From: Thiomicrorhabdus lithotrophica
GTDB taxonomy: Bacteria > Pseudomonadota > Gammaproteobacteria > Thiomicrospirales > Thiomicrospiraceae
Direction of reading: 5' to 3'
DNA length: 64,000 bases
Assembly: GCF_029201445.1 (NCBI RefSeq)
Contig: NZ_CP102381.1
Coordinates: 248,001 to 312,000 of the forward strand
Shown: positions 55,963 to 64,000 of the stretch, one piece after another
Layout of the letters: each line of letters starts with the position of its first letter
How positions within the stretch are numbered: the stretch's first letter is position 1
Notes under the pieces: generated by a model
What the model was told of the DNA's origin: nothing
Seen by the model: only the letters and a program-made list of their open reading frames with translations
Databases searched by the model: none
Translations under genes and position numbers: made by a program

Positions 55963-57303
55963 CTACTGAGGGTTTTTTGGATTGATTCCTAGCGCTTTTA
56001 ATTTACGGTATAAATTAGTTCTATCTACGCCAGATCGTTTGGCTGTTTCTGAAACGTTTCCACTTGTTTCACGTAAAAGCTGACTAAGATAGCGGGCTTC
56101 AAACTGCTCCTTACCTTCTTTTAAAGGTAGGCTTGTATCAACGACATGATTCAATGCATTGCTAGCTTGCGAATTTAGTAGTAGCTCTCTAACTTCTTCA
56201 TCACTCACATCGCCGCTGCCTAAAATGAGTAGGCGTTGAATTAAGTTCTTTAATTCTTTTAAATTACCAGGCCAGGTATGTTGGCGCAAAATATTTTGGG
56301 CAGAAACACTAAAGTGGCGGTATTCTAAACCTTCAAACGATACAAAGTGGTCAACAAAATAATCTACTAGCTCGGGAATATCTTCGGTGTGTTGACGAAG
56401 AGCAGGAATATGAATAGGCATGACTTTAAGTCTTTGATACAGGTCTTCTCTAAAAGTTTGGTTAGCGACCGCGCCTTCTAAGTCCCCTTTGGTTAAGGCG
56501 ATGACTCTAATATCAATACAAACGGCATCACTGGTGTTGTCTAATTTGTAGCATTGTTTTAAAACAATGTTTGAAAGGAGTGTTTGTGCATCTTCTGACA
56601 GTTCTTCAATATTCGCAATAATAAGCGTGCCCTGATGTACCTCTCTAAGGGATTTTTTGAGTTTGTCGAGGTTTTCAGGTAGACAGAGCTGGTTAAAATC
56701 TAAAGCATGAAAAGGCGTGCAAGAGGAAGGGTGGCGTTGACTTGTTTTATGAATAGCCTCTGCAAAATGGTGTTTACCTGTGCCGCTTTCACCCGTAACC
56801 AAAATTGGCATAGTAAATTTAGACAGACGATCCAAAGTTTCCCTTAACTGAATCACAGATTTACTTTTACCAATAGGTAAAAACTGCTCAGGTTGTTTCT
56901 GTTTAAGTTGACGGTTTTCTTGGTTAAGCTGATTGTGTTCAATCGCACGTTCTGCAGTGACAATTAATTTGGCCAAAGAGAGTGGTTTTTCTAAAAAGTC
57001 ATAAGCGCCTAATCGGGTTGCTTCAATAGCCGTTTCGATGGTTCCGTGTCCAGACATCATAATGACTTTGGTGTTTTCTAAAACACCTTCATCCTGCATC
57101 TGCTTGAGTAAAGAAATTCCATCAATGTCGGGCATCCAAACATCAAGAAAAATCAAATCAGGTAAAAAACTACGCCATGCATTTTGAGCTTGAACACCAT
57201 TTGCGGCTGTTTCTACCTGGTAGCCTTCTTCAATAAAAATTTCTTCCATTAAACTGCGAATATCTTTTTCATCATCCACAATTAATAATTTAACTGGTTT
57301 CAT
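55963..57303 (-). CDS. NtrX-like response regulator with degenerate AAA+ domain
   Basis: The receiver is intact (Asp54 in LIFLDVWMPDIDG). Walker A (GESGTGK, 171-177) is present. The stretch that in NtrC-type activators holds ELFGHEKGAFTGA is missing, and the Walker B region reads GTLIIANIEEL without the usual Asp-Glu. The Fis-type HTH (LYRKLKALGI region) at the C-terminus is intact. The 446-residue regulator can probably bind DNA but not activate sigma-54 RNA polymerase. It overlaps the kinase gene stop by four bases (ATGA). A one-mismatch palindrome at 56266 is noted separately. Confidence 0.9.
   Translation of the reverse strand: MKPVKLLIVDDEKDIRSLMEEIFIEEGYQVETAANGVQAQNAWRSFLPDLIFLDVWMPDIDGISLLKQMQDEGVLENTKVIMMSGHGTIETAIEATRLGAYDFLEKPLSLAKLIVTAERAIEHNQLNQENRQLKQKQPEQFLPIGKSKSVIQLRETLDRLSKFTMPILVTGESGTGKHHFAEAIHKTSQRHPSSCTPFHALDFNQLCLPENLDKLKKSLREVHQGTLIIANIEELSEDAQTLLSNIVLKQCYKLDNTSDAVCIDIRVIALTKGDLEGAVANQTFREDLYQRLKVMPIHIPALRQHTEDIPELVDYFVDHFVSFEGLEYRHFSVSAQNILRQHTWPGNLKELKNLIQRLLILGSGDVSDEEVRELLLNSQASNALNHVVDTSLPLKEGKEQFEARYLSQLLRETSGNVSETAKRSGVDRTNLYRKLKALGINPKNPQ
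56266..56277. repeat. Iterated palindrome, one-mismatch copy (ACCAGGCCAGGT)
   Basis: The mismatch turns CCAGG-CCTGG into CCAGG-CCAGG, so two abutting CCWGG sites are kept although the dyad is lost. Confidence 0.45.
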
Positions 57304-59480
57304 GCATTCTCACTTGAGATTATAGGTAGTTTTATTATAAAACAGGTTCCATTATCGCGGGAAGATGTCAGGGTTATTTTACCGTGATGTTCTTCAACAA
57401 TTTTGCGTACAACTGCCAAACCTAGACCTGTGCCTTTAGGTTTGTCAGTAGCGTAAGGTTCAAAAATCCAGTTTTGGGCTTCTTCTGGAATCCCTGGGCC
57501 GTTATCACAAATTGATAAGGTCAACCAATCATTCTCTGTACATAGGGTTTTTACAATGATTTTAGGCAAAATAGTATTTTCGGTCGCCTCAATCGCATTT
57601 TTGATTAAATTGTGTAAAAGTTGCCTTAGGCGTGAACTGTCAATTAAAGCAGGCGGGCAGTTGTCATCGAGTTCCGCCATGACTTTCCATAACGCTTCAG
57701 GATCTCGGTACATTTCTGCAATATTAGAAATCAGTTTATTAATTTTGGTTGGCACAAGTTGCACTTCGGGGGTGTTGGCATAGTCACTAAAGGCTTGTAC
57801 CAGTTTTTGCATGGTAGACACTTGCTCGATAATCGTTTCTGTCATGCGGCTAAGTAAGGCCTGGTCAGTGTCATCCAGTTTATTATGCAGTTTGAACTTT
57901 AAACGCTCGGCTGAGAGTTGAATCGGGGTCAGAGGGTTTTTAATTTCATGCGCAAGGCGACGAGCAACGTCACTCCAGGCTGCATGAAGCTGAGCTTGCA
58001 CTAGTTCAGTAATATCATCAATCACAATAACGTAACCACCTATTTTCTGGTCGATACTAGGCAGAGTTGATCCATGAACCATTAATATTTTTTGACCTTT
58101 TTTACAGGCAAAATCTAACTGTACTGTCCAGGGTTTAGAACTTTTCTCAAACTTAGGTGCGATTTTATTTACTAAATCCATGAGATGAGCGGTGTCTTCT
58201 CTGTCTGTAATGTCGGTAATTTTTTTACCAATATGTCGTCTTAAATCGGTATTTAATATTACTTGCACCGTATCGTTGATAGTACGAATACGGTAGTGCA
58301 TGTCCAGAGTTACGACGCCACTAGAGAGGTTTTTGATAATCGCCTGTAAATAGAGTTTTTGTACCTCTGTTTGCTGGTGTCCGAGTTTAATCTCGTTACG
58401 TGCTTTAGAAATACGTTGAATCATGTCGTTAAAGGATTGGATTAAGTCACCAAATTCATCGTTTTGTGGCACGTGCATTTTGACGCTATAGTCACCTTTA
58501 GAAACCGCTCGGGTTCCTTTTGCCAATGTTCTGATTGGGCGTGTAAAGTTTTGAACCGCTTGAATGGTAAAAAGTACGGCGGTAACCAAAGTAAGCAATA
58601 ACACCATTGAGAGAATCAAAATAAAACTCGCGGTTAGCGGTCCTTTTAAATAGGACAGTTCTTTATATTGACCTGAGGCGGTACCAACCGATTGGGAGAG
58701 CAACGTGATATCGGCAGGAATGGGAAAGATGACCTGCAAAGCGTGTTGTGTATTAAGGTTAGTATCTGAAAAAGGGATCACAACTCGAATGAAATCTTCC
58801 TGAATGGTGGCACCAGGTCTATTTTCTAGAGCAGCGTAAGTTTTGTCATTACGTATTTGTTGAAATAGGTTGGCACCAGGGGTTTCAGGCAAAATGGCCG
58901 TGGCGTATTCACTACTGAAGGCAATGAGTTGTTGGTTAATACTGTAAAGTGCGACTTCTTGAGCGTTAAGTTGTTGGCGTAAAGTGTTGACTGCAATGCC
59001 TGGAGAGGTGCTTAATAATTCGCGATTGGCATCAGTAATGGACTGCGTAAGTTTTAAGCTGTCACGTGTTTTGTTATCTAAGCTAATACGCACTAAAGAA
59101 GTGGCATTGTCCAAAGCGATTTCTGTTTTAACATCAAACCATTGGTTGATACCTTGTTGAATAAAGTTTAAGGAAAAATAGAAAATAATGGCCGTTGGGA
59201 TTCCAAGTACCAAGCTAGCAATAACGGTTAGACGAACGGTAACTTTTGAGCCTGGTACTTTTTTACGAAACTGTATATAGAGTTTGAAAATAGTTCGCAG
59301 AAGCAGAACCAGAAGTACGGCTGTGCCGGCAACCGTGAAAAAAAGTAGAGCAGAATAACTGTCAGCAAAACTTGAAGCGTTTTGTAAGGTTTGACTCATG
59401 ACCACCAAAGCCATAAGCAACAAACTCGAAAGTAGGGTTAACCACCCATATTGTTTTATATAGCGCCAGTATGAATTCAT
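57300..59480 (-). CDS. NtrY-like membrane sensor histidine kinase
   Basis: ATG at 59478-59480 is chosen over a TTG six bases upstream, because it overlaps the DUF4390 stop in an ATGA (726 residues). Helices at about 11-30, 44-65, 82-107 and 282-306 enclose a periplasmic sensor region. HAMP, PAS and HisKA with RRLAHEIKNPLTPIQLSAERL follow, then the ATPase with NLIKNAIEA and GTGLGLAVV. The NPLTPIQLSAERL block is typical of the NtrY family. Downstream it overlaps the NtrX-like regulator gene by four bases. Confidence 0.93.
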   Translation of the reverse strand: MNSYWRYIKQYGWLTLLSSLLLMALVVMSQTLQNASSFADSYSALLFFTVAGTAVLLVLLLRTIFKLYIQFRKKVPGSKVTVRLTVIASLVLGIPTAIIFYFSLNFIQQGINQWFDVKTEIALDNATSLVRISLDNKTRDSLKLTQSITDANRELLSTSPGIAVNTLRQQLNAQEVALYSINQQLIAFSSEYATAILPETPGANLFQQIRNDKTYAALENRPGATIQEDFIRVVIPFSDTNLNTQHALQVIFPIPADITLLSQSVGTASGQYKELSYLKGPLTASFILILSMVLLLTLVTAVLFTIQAVQNFTRPIRTLAKGTRAVSKGDYSVKMHVPQNDEFGDLIQSFNDMIQRISKARNEIKLGHQQTEVQKLYLQAIIKNLSSGVVTLDMHYRIRTINDTVQVILNTDLRRHIGKKITDITDREDTAHLMDLVNKIAPKFEKSSKPWTVQLDFACKKGQKILMVHGSTLPSIDQKIGGYVIVIDDITELVQAQLHAAWSDVARRLAHEIKNPLTPIQLSAERLKFKLHNKLDDTDQALLSRMTETIIEQVSTMQKLVQAFSDYANTPEVQLVPTKINKLISNIAEMYRDPEALWKVMAELDDNCPPALIDSSRLRQLLHNLIKNAIEATENTILPKIIVKTLCTENDWLTLSICDNGPGIPEEAQNWIFEPYATDKPKGTGLGLAVVRKIVEEHHGKITLTSSRDNGTCFIIKLPIISSENA

Positions 59481-60151
59481 TGCCAACTCAACGGTGTTTG
59501 TAAAGATGTTTCAAACCATTGGCTTTCTAGTCGCCAAGTTGAAGTGGTTAAGGCTTCTAAAATCAATGGTGTCGGTAACTTCCAAAAATCTAGGGAAATT
59601 CTCATTCGTAAAGTATACCGCTGTTCTGGGTGTAATTCAGAAAGAGATGCAACAGGAAAGGCCTGCAGTGTGGCTAAGGTTTGCAAAGCTTCGTCTATGG
59701 TAATAAAGGTTTGTGTTTTTTTGTTGCGATGATTGTAGAGCGCATACAAACGGTTTACCCCATAAGCGTATAAATCTGTACGGTATTCAATGATATTTCT
59801 GGAACGTTCATACCCAAACCCCAATAGGCTTTTACGCTCAGTTAATTCTATACGTGTATTAAAGCTTAAAGGGATTTCATGATGTACGGCGTCAATGACT
59901 TCTTGGGGAAGATTAAAGCGGCTTTCTGAGTCGATTAGGAGTTGTTTATTCTGCTGATAATCACGCACTTTAAGGATTTCGATTTCATAATCTGCTAGAC
60001 CAGGTGTGGCTATTACCAGGCCTGGTAGAATCATGAATAAGGTTTTTATTAATGATTTTTTAAGGCCTTTAAGCTTGAATGAAAGAGGTGCGCGATGAAA
60101 TGCATAAATGATTTGCGAGATTAGAACGGCAAATGCATTTGCTGAATTCAT
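59477..60151 (-). CDS. DUF4390 domain exported protein
   Basis: The 224-residue protein has a signal region with LFMILPGLVIATPGLADYE and a beta-rich domain ending LRMRISLDFWKLPTPLILEAL, the DUF4390 pattern. The ATG at 60149-60151 is chosen; an upstream GTG at 60161-60163 would add four residues. DUF4390 is often found between rsmB and ntrY in gammaproteobacteria, and its function is unknown. The signal sequence is encoded partly by an exact palindrome (60015). Confidence 0.87.
   Translation of the reverse strand: MNSANAFAVLISQIIYAFHRAPLSFKLKGLKKSLIKTLFMILPGLVIATPGLADYEIEILKVRDYQQNKQLLIDSESRFNLPQEVIDAVHHEIPLSFNTRIELTERKSLLGFGYERSRNIIEYRTDLYAYGVNRLYALYNHRNKKTQTFITIDEALQTLATLQAFPVASLSELHPEQRYTLRMRISLDFWKLPTPLILEALTTSTWRLESQWFETSLQTPLSWQ
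60015..60026. repeat. Iterated palindrome ACCAGGCCTGGT, exact copy in DUF4390 gene
   Basis: Exact copy, symmetric over 14 bp, read as Leu-Pro-Gly-Leu-Val in the signal peptide, like the 7085 copy. Confidence 0.85.
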
Positions 60152-60155
60152 TGCG

Positions 60156-61499
60156 CTACTCACTCTTCTCTAGTAAGCAGTAAAAGAAACCATCCATCCC
60201 TAAACGACCTGGCAGGTATTGATTGCCAGGTGTGTCAAAAGTAAGTGTCGCTTCCAAATCTAAAGGGATGATTTTGGCGGTAGCTTCTGACTCAATAAAG
60301 CTTTGCATCTGTAACGTATTCTCTTGCGGTAGAACCGAACAGGTTGCGTAGAGTAGTTGGCCACCTGGTTTTAAGGTTGGCCATAATGCTTTTAAGATAC
60401 TCGCTTGAATCTCAACTAACGCTTCGATGTCTTCTTCAGTTCTGTGCCATTTGATATCCGGATGACGTCGGATAATTCCCGTTGCTGAACAAGGCGCATC
60501 CAAAAGAATTTTGTCAAACAATTGCTTATCCCACCACTCTTCAGGACAAGAAGCATCGCCAACCGTATATTCGGCATCAAGCTCTAAGCGATATAAGTTC
60601 TCGGCTAAACGATCCATGCGTTCAGGCATTTTTTCTAATGCAAAAACGCTTGCCTGGTTATTAGATAATTCTAAAAGGTGAGTGGTTTTTCCACCAGGCG
60701 CCGCGCAAGCATCTAATATGCGTTCATTGGCTTGCGGTTTTAAGATGTTGGCGGCTTGTTGAGCGGCACCATCTTGCACGCTAAAACCGCCATCTTCATA
60801 GCTTGGCAGTTGTGAAATATCGGTACTGGTTTCTAAAATAACGCCTTGTGGAGCGGTTGGGTGAGGGGTGGCAACCATATCAACCGTTTTCAATAGCGCT
60901 AAAAACTCATCGCGCGTTTGCTTCATGGTATTCACGCGCAAGGTCAGCGGAGCAATGGCATTATTCGCTTCCATAATGGATTCCCAGTCATTGGGATAGC
61001 CCTTGCGTAATGCTTTAAAGAGCCATTGCGGGTGAGAATATTTATTGGCTGGCTTTAGATCTGCTTGTGCACAAATGGCATCCTGTTCGCGCAAGAAGGT
61101 ACGTAGAACCCCGTTAACTAATGCTTTGGCCCAAGGCTTTTTAAGCTTTTGAACGACTGCGACAGTTTCAGAAACCGCTGCGTGTTCCGGCGTTTCCATA
61201 TAGAGAATTTGGTACAGACCGATCAGAATCAATTGGTTAATGTCTTCGTCTTTCTCTTTTAATTTCTTTTTGAGTAGTTGAGCGCGAATGGCCTCTAAAC
61301 GCGCTTGCCAGCGAAGCGTACCTATCACCATGTTTTGAGTGAAGTTGCGTTCTCTACGGTCTTGAAACTGCGCCAGACCTTCTGGCAAGGTTTGGCTTAA
61401 TGAGCGACCGCTTTCAATGACGGTTAAACAAATTTTAAGGGCAATAAAACGACTGTTTAAACCTGAGTTGGGCGTGTTGTTAGCTGCTTGCTTACTCAT
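60156..61499 (-). CDS. rsmB: 16S rRNA (cytosine(967)-C(5))-methyltransferase
   Basis: RsmB methylates C967 of 16S rRNA. An N-terminal NusB-like RNA-binding domain (about 15-150) precedes the Rossmann methyltransferase with LDACAAPGGKTTHLLE, DAPCSATGIIRRHPDIKW and YATCSVLPQEN, the last holding the catalytic cysteine. The 447-residue length is normal. Its start codon overlaps the fmt stop by one base. Gene order def-fmt-rsmB is the widespread one. Confidence 0.97.
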   Translation of the reverse strand: MSKQAANNTPNSGLNSRFIALKICLTVIESGRSLSQTLPEGLAQFQDRRERNFTQNMVIGTLRWQARLEAIRAQLLKKKLKEKDEDINQLILIGLYQILYMETPEHAAVSETVAVVQKLKKPWAKALVNGVLRTFLREQDAICAQADLKPANKYSHPQWLFKALRKGYPNDWESIMEANNAIAPLTLRVNTMKQTRDEFLALLKTVDMVATPHPTAPQGVILETSTDISQLPSYEDGGFSVQDGAAQQAANILKPQANERILDACAAPGGKTTHLLELSNNQASVFALEKMPERMDRLAENLYRLELDAEYTVGDASCPEEWWDKQLFDKILLDAPCSATGIIRRHPDIKWHRTEEDIEALVEIQASILKALWPTLKPGGQLLYATCSVLPQENTLQMQSFIESEATAKIIPLDLEATLTFDTPGNQYLPGRLGMDGFFYCLLEKSE

Positions 61500-62455
61500 T
61501 AGAACTGGTAGCCATCTAACTTTCTAGACTGTGCAAAATCATAAGCACTCATGGCTTTTTTGCCCGCAGGCTGAACTTGTTGCACACAGATTGGTTCATC
61601 GCCAGTGGCAATAATTAATCCATTTTTATTTAACGAAAGCACCAGGCCTGGTAACTTGGTCATATCTGCAAATTCTTGTTGTTCTTCAGCGGTTAATTGA
61701 CGTGCCTGCCAGATACGTAATGGTTTGTCCTGAAAAAGAGTATAAGCCACTGGCCAAGGGTTAAACGCTTGGATTTTACGAACAATCTTCAGCGCAGGTT
61801 GGTTCCATTGCACTTCAGCTTCTTCTTTATGCATTTTTTCAGCATAGGTCACCAAAGATTCATCTTGGACTTCAGGCGTAATTGTTTGTTTTTGTAGGCC
61901 ATCAAGGGTAGCAATTAATGCTTCACAACCTAATACACTCAAACGATCATGTAGGGTTTGTGCCGTGTCATCAGGCGTAATGTCGGTCGTCAGCTTATAA
62001 AGCATATCGCCGGTATCTAAGCCGGCATTCATCTGCATAATCGTCACGCCACTTTCTTTGTCACCGGATTCAATCGCACGTTGAATTGGCGCCGCACCAC
62101 GCCAGCGCGGAAGTAGCGAAGCATGAATGTTCAAGCACCCCATCTTTGGCATATCCAGCACAACCTGAGGCAGAATGAGTCCATAGGCAACCACAATCAT
62201 AATATCTGCATTCAGGCTATTAAGTGTTTGTTGAGCCTCTACGTCTTTTAAAGATTCAGGTTGGTAAACTGCGATGCCATTTTCTTCTGCAACCTGCTTA
62301 ACCGGGCTTGCGGTGAGCTTGCGTCCACGTCCAGCAGGTCGGTCAGGTTGAGTGTAAACGGCAATAACATCGTGTTGAGAGTTTAGTAGGGCTTGAAGTG
62401 GCGCAACTGAAAAATCAGGTGTACCCGCAAAAATAATGCGTAATGCTTGGCTCAT
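61499..62455 (-). CDS. fmt: Methionyl-tRNA formyltransferase
   Basis: Fmt formylates initiator Met-tRNA. HASLLPRWRGAAPIQRAI contains the active-site region and MNAGLDTGDMLYK is the following signature; 318 residues is standard. It lies six bases after def. An exact palindrome at 61641 encodes Lys-Leu-Pro-Gly-Leu-Val in the C-terminal domain. Confidence 0.97.
   Translation of the reverse strand: MSQALRIIFAGTPDFSVAPLQALLNSQHDVIAVYTQPDRPAGRGRKLTASPVKQVAEENGIAVYQPESLKDVEAQQTLNSLNADIMIVVAYGLILPQVVLDMPKMGCLNIHASLLPRWRGAAPIQRAIESGDKESGVTIMQMNAGLDTGDMLYKLTTDITPDDTAQTLHDRLSVLGCEALIATLDGLQKQTITPEVQDESLVTYAEKMHKEEAEVQWNQPALKIVRKIQAFNPWPVAYTLFQDKPLRIWQARQLTAEEQQEFADMTKLPGLVLSLNKNGLIIATGDEPICVQQVQPAGKKAMSAYDFAQSRKLDGYQF
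61641..61652. repeat. Iterated palindrome ACCAGGCCTGGT, exact copy in fmt
   Basis: Exact copy, read as Pro-Gly-Leu-Val. Confidence 0.85.
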
Positions 62456-62461
62456 ATTGGA

Positions 62462-62968
62462 TTATTGCTCTTTTTCTTCAAGTGATTTACGGAACTTCTG
62501 CAAAGCGCGACTGCGTTTCAATCCGGATAAATGGTCAATAAACAAAGTTCCATTCAGATGATCAATTTCATGCTGAATACAAACGGCTAATAATTCATCG
62601 GCCTCAAGCTCTATGATTTTGCCGTCACGGTTCATGCCGCGAACAATAATATCGCTTGGTCTTTTTACGGTTGCGTAAATACCTGGAATAGACAGGCAAC
62701 CTTCTTCCCATGAAATTTGTCCTGCCGAACGAATTATTTCAGGATTGATTAAGGCAATCGGTTGGTCTTTAGTTTCAGAAACGTCCACCACAATAATTCG
62801 CTCTTGAACCGCAATTTGCGGTGCGGCCAAGCCAATTCCTGGCGCATCATACATGGTGTAAAACATGTCGTCGATGAGCTTATCAATCTCATCATTCATT
62901 TCTGGAACAGGGGCGCAGACTTCACGAAGTCCAGCTTCAGGGTAGAGAACAATATCGAGTTTTTCCAT
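62462..62968 (-). CDS. def: Peptide deformylase
   Basis: Def removes the formyl group from nascent proteins. The three family motifs are present: GIGLAAPQ, EEGCLSIPG (metal-binding Cys) and QHEIDHLNG (metal-binding histidines). The 168-residue length is normal. It is first in def-fmt-rsmB and divergent from dprA across only 48 bp. Confidence 0.97.
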   Translation of the reverse strand: MEKLDIVLYPEAGLREVCAPVPEMNDEIDKLIDDMFYTMYDAPGIGLAAPQIAVQERIIVVDVSETKDQPIALINPEIIRSAGQISWEEGCLSIPGIYATVKRPSDIIVRGMNRDGKIIELEADELLAVCIQHEIDHLNGTLFIDHLSGLKRSRALQKFRKSLEEKEQ

Positions 62969-63016
62969 AGCGTCGTATATACTTCAATAAATAATTGCGA
63001 TCTATTATAGCTGACT

Positions 63017-64000
63017 ATGTCAAATTTTGCCGATTTACCCACAATCTTACGCCTACATAATTGCCATGTAACTTTTAAACAGTTAGAGGCCATTCAGCAG
63101 CACTTTGGCAGCTTAAATGTTGCGCTTGATTCTAATGAATCGGATTGGAAGCATGCCGAACTTTTAAAAGAAAATCAGTTGGCAATGTTATTTTCTGACG
63201 ACTCAAAACAAAGATTAGAGCAGGCTTTAGATTGGGGACAACAAACTAACCAGGCCTGGTTAATGTTGGGCGAAATGGTATATCCTAAACAGCTTACTGA
63301 AATCAGTGATCCACCTATTTTGCTGGGTGTACGTGGTAATGCGGGGTTATTGAACGACCCGCAAATTGCGATTGTGGGCAGTCGACATGCATCCAAACAA
63401 GGTGCTGAAACGGCAAAGGATTTTGCTCATTATCTTTCACAGCAAGGTTTAGGTATTACGAGTGGGCTAGCATTGGGCATTGATACTGCAGCACATCAAG
63501 GCGCTTTGTTAGGTATAGGCAAAACCGTAGCGGTGGTGGCAACAGGGCTCGATCGGATTTATCCAGCCTCTAACCAAAAACTTGGGCACCAAATAGTAGA
63601 AGAGGGGGTGATGATTTCTGAATTCCCTCTAGGTACAAAACCTCTAAATTTCAATTTTCCAAGACGTAACCGTATCATTAGTGGTTTAAGTGTCGGTACT
63701 TTGGTAGTTGAAGCGGCTTTAAAAAGCGGATCCTTAATCACTGCCAGAACAGCTTTAGAACAAGGTCGAGAAGTGTTTGCGGTACCCGGTTCTATTCATA
63801 ATCCTCAAGCAAAAGGTTGTCATCAGTTAATCAAGCAAGGTGCAAAGCTGGTTGAATCAGGTCAAGATGTTTTAGAAGAGCTAGCGAGCAATTTACAGTA
63901 CGCTTTAGATCTCGATAGCCACGAGCCCCAAGCGGCTAAAACTGCATCGACTAATCACGAAAGAAACACAAGCCGTTTGTTAGAGTGGATTGGTTATGAT
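63017..64000 (+). CDS. dprA: DNA processing protein DprA (Smf), truncated at the window edge
   Basis: DprA loads RecA on incoming single-stranded DNA during transformation. The ATG at 63017 opens 328 codons without a stop before the window ends. The Rossmann-like core has IAIVGSRHASKQGAETAKDF, LGITSGLALGIDTAAHQGAL, FPRRNRIISGLSVGTLVVEA and SGSLITARTALEQGREVFAVPG, all diagnostic. The C-terminal winged-helix domain is starting at the edge (SRLLEWIGYD). Together with comF it suggests natural competence. An exact palindrome at 63249 encodes Asn-Gln-Ala-Trp. Confidence 0.96.
   Translation, partial: MSNFADLPTILRLHNCHVTFKQLEAIQQHFGSLNVALDSNESDWKHAELLKENQLAMLFSDDSKQRLEQALDWGQQTNQAWLMLGEMVYPKQLTEISDPPILLGVRGNAGLLNDPQIAIVGSRHASKQGAETAKDFAHYLSQQGLGITSGLALGIDTAAHQGALLGIGKTVAVVATGLDRIYPASNQKLGHQIVEEGVMISEFPLGTKPLNFNFPRRNRIISGLSVGTLVVEAALKSGSLITARTALEQGREVFAVPGSIHNPQAKGCHQLIKQGAKLVESGQDVLEELASNLQYALDLDSHEPQAAKTASTNHERNTSRLLEWIGYD
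63247..63262. repeat. 16-bp palindrome centred on ACCAGGCCTGGT, in dprA
   Basis: Exact 12-mer at 63249-63260, extended by TA on the left and TA on the right to 16 bp. Confidence 0.85.

Overview
The window reads as chromosome of an AT-rich gammaproteobacterium. The likely relatives are the sulfur-oxidising Thiomicrospira/Thiomicrorhabdus/Hydrogenovibrio group. This is inferred from a cbb3 oxidase cluster with its full assembly set, a split YeeE/YedE (thiosulfate-type) transporter, a TauE/SafE exporter, the many signalling proteins and typical gammaproteobacterial gene orders such as def-fmt-rsmB-...-trkA. No rRNA, tRNA, CRISPR array, intact insertion sequence or prophage was recognised.

Layout. 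1-2.7 kb: end of an AsmA/DUF748-like gene and bioB-bioF (minus). 2.8-4.5 kb: comF and a cation efflux gene (plus). 4.6-9.1 kb: a membrane zinc peptidase, a DUF255 thioredoxin-like protein and tatABC (minus). 9.3-12.8 kb: hisBHAFE-hinT (minus). 13.3-22 kb: ccoNOQP, a 46-codon membrane gene, then ccoGHIS (plus), the respiratory core of the window. 22.1-30.8 kb: two unrecognised membrane genes, an Hpt protein, a REC-PAS-GGDEF-EAL protein, dtd, pip, a hybrid histidine kinase and a binding lipoprotein (minus). 31-35.5 kb: typA, the YeeE pair, DUF808 and a CPXCG protein (minus). 35.6-38.8 kb: an accessory-looking stretch with a YjfB-like gene, a 0.7-kb gene-free region holding two inverted repeat copies, a lipoprotein with seven 207-bp repeats and a broken nucleotidyltransferase gene. 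38.8-42.5 kb: metH. 42.8-45.4 kb: trmA, tauE-like and MOSC genes. 45.4-49.5 kb: a GAF kinase with an HD-GYP regulator, and a DUF3616 protein. 49.7-51.5 kb: ttcA and an LpxL-type acyltransferase. 51.5-63 kb: DMT transporter, methyltransferase, trkH, trkA, ntrX/ntrY-like pair, DUF4390, rsmB, fmt, def (minus). 63-64 kb: start of dprA (plus).

The most striking signal crosses all of these regions. The 12-bp palindrome ACCAGGCCTGGT occurs exactly 13 times, with seven further one-mismatch copies. About 0.004 copies would be expected in random sequence of this length. It sits inside unrelated genes, read mostly as Gln-Ala-Trp or Pro-Gly-Leu-Val, as well as between genes. Several copies extend their dyad symmetry with different but self-complementary flanks. 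It behaves like a highly iterated palindrome comparable in style to HIP1 of cyanobacteria, and it consists of two abutting CCWGG sites. Its function is unknown. Links to methylation, CCWGG repair, DNA uptake or chromosome organisation are hypotheses only.
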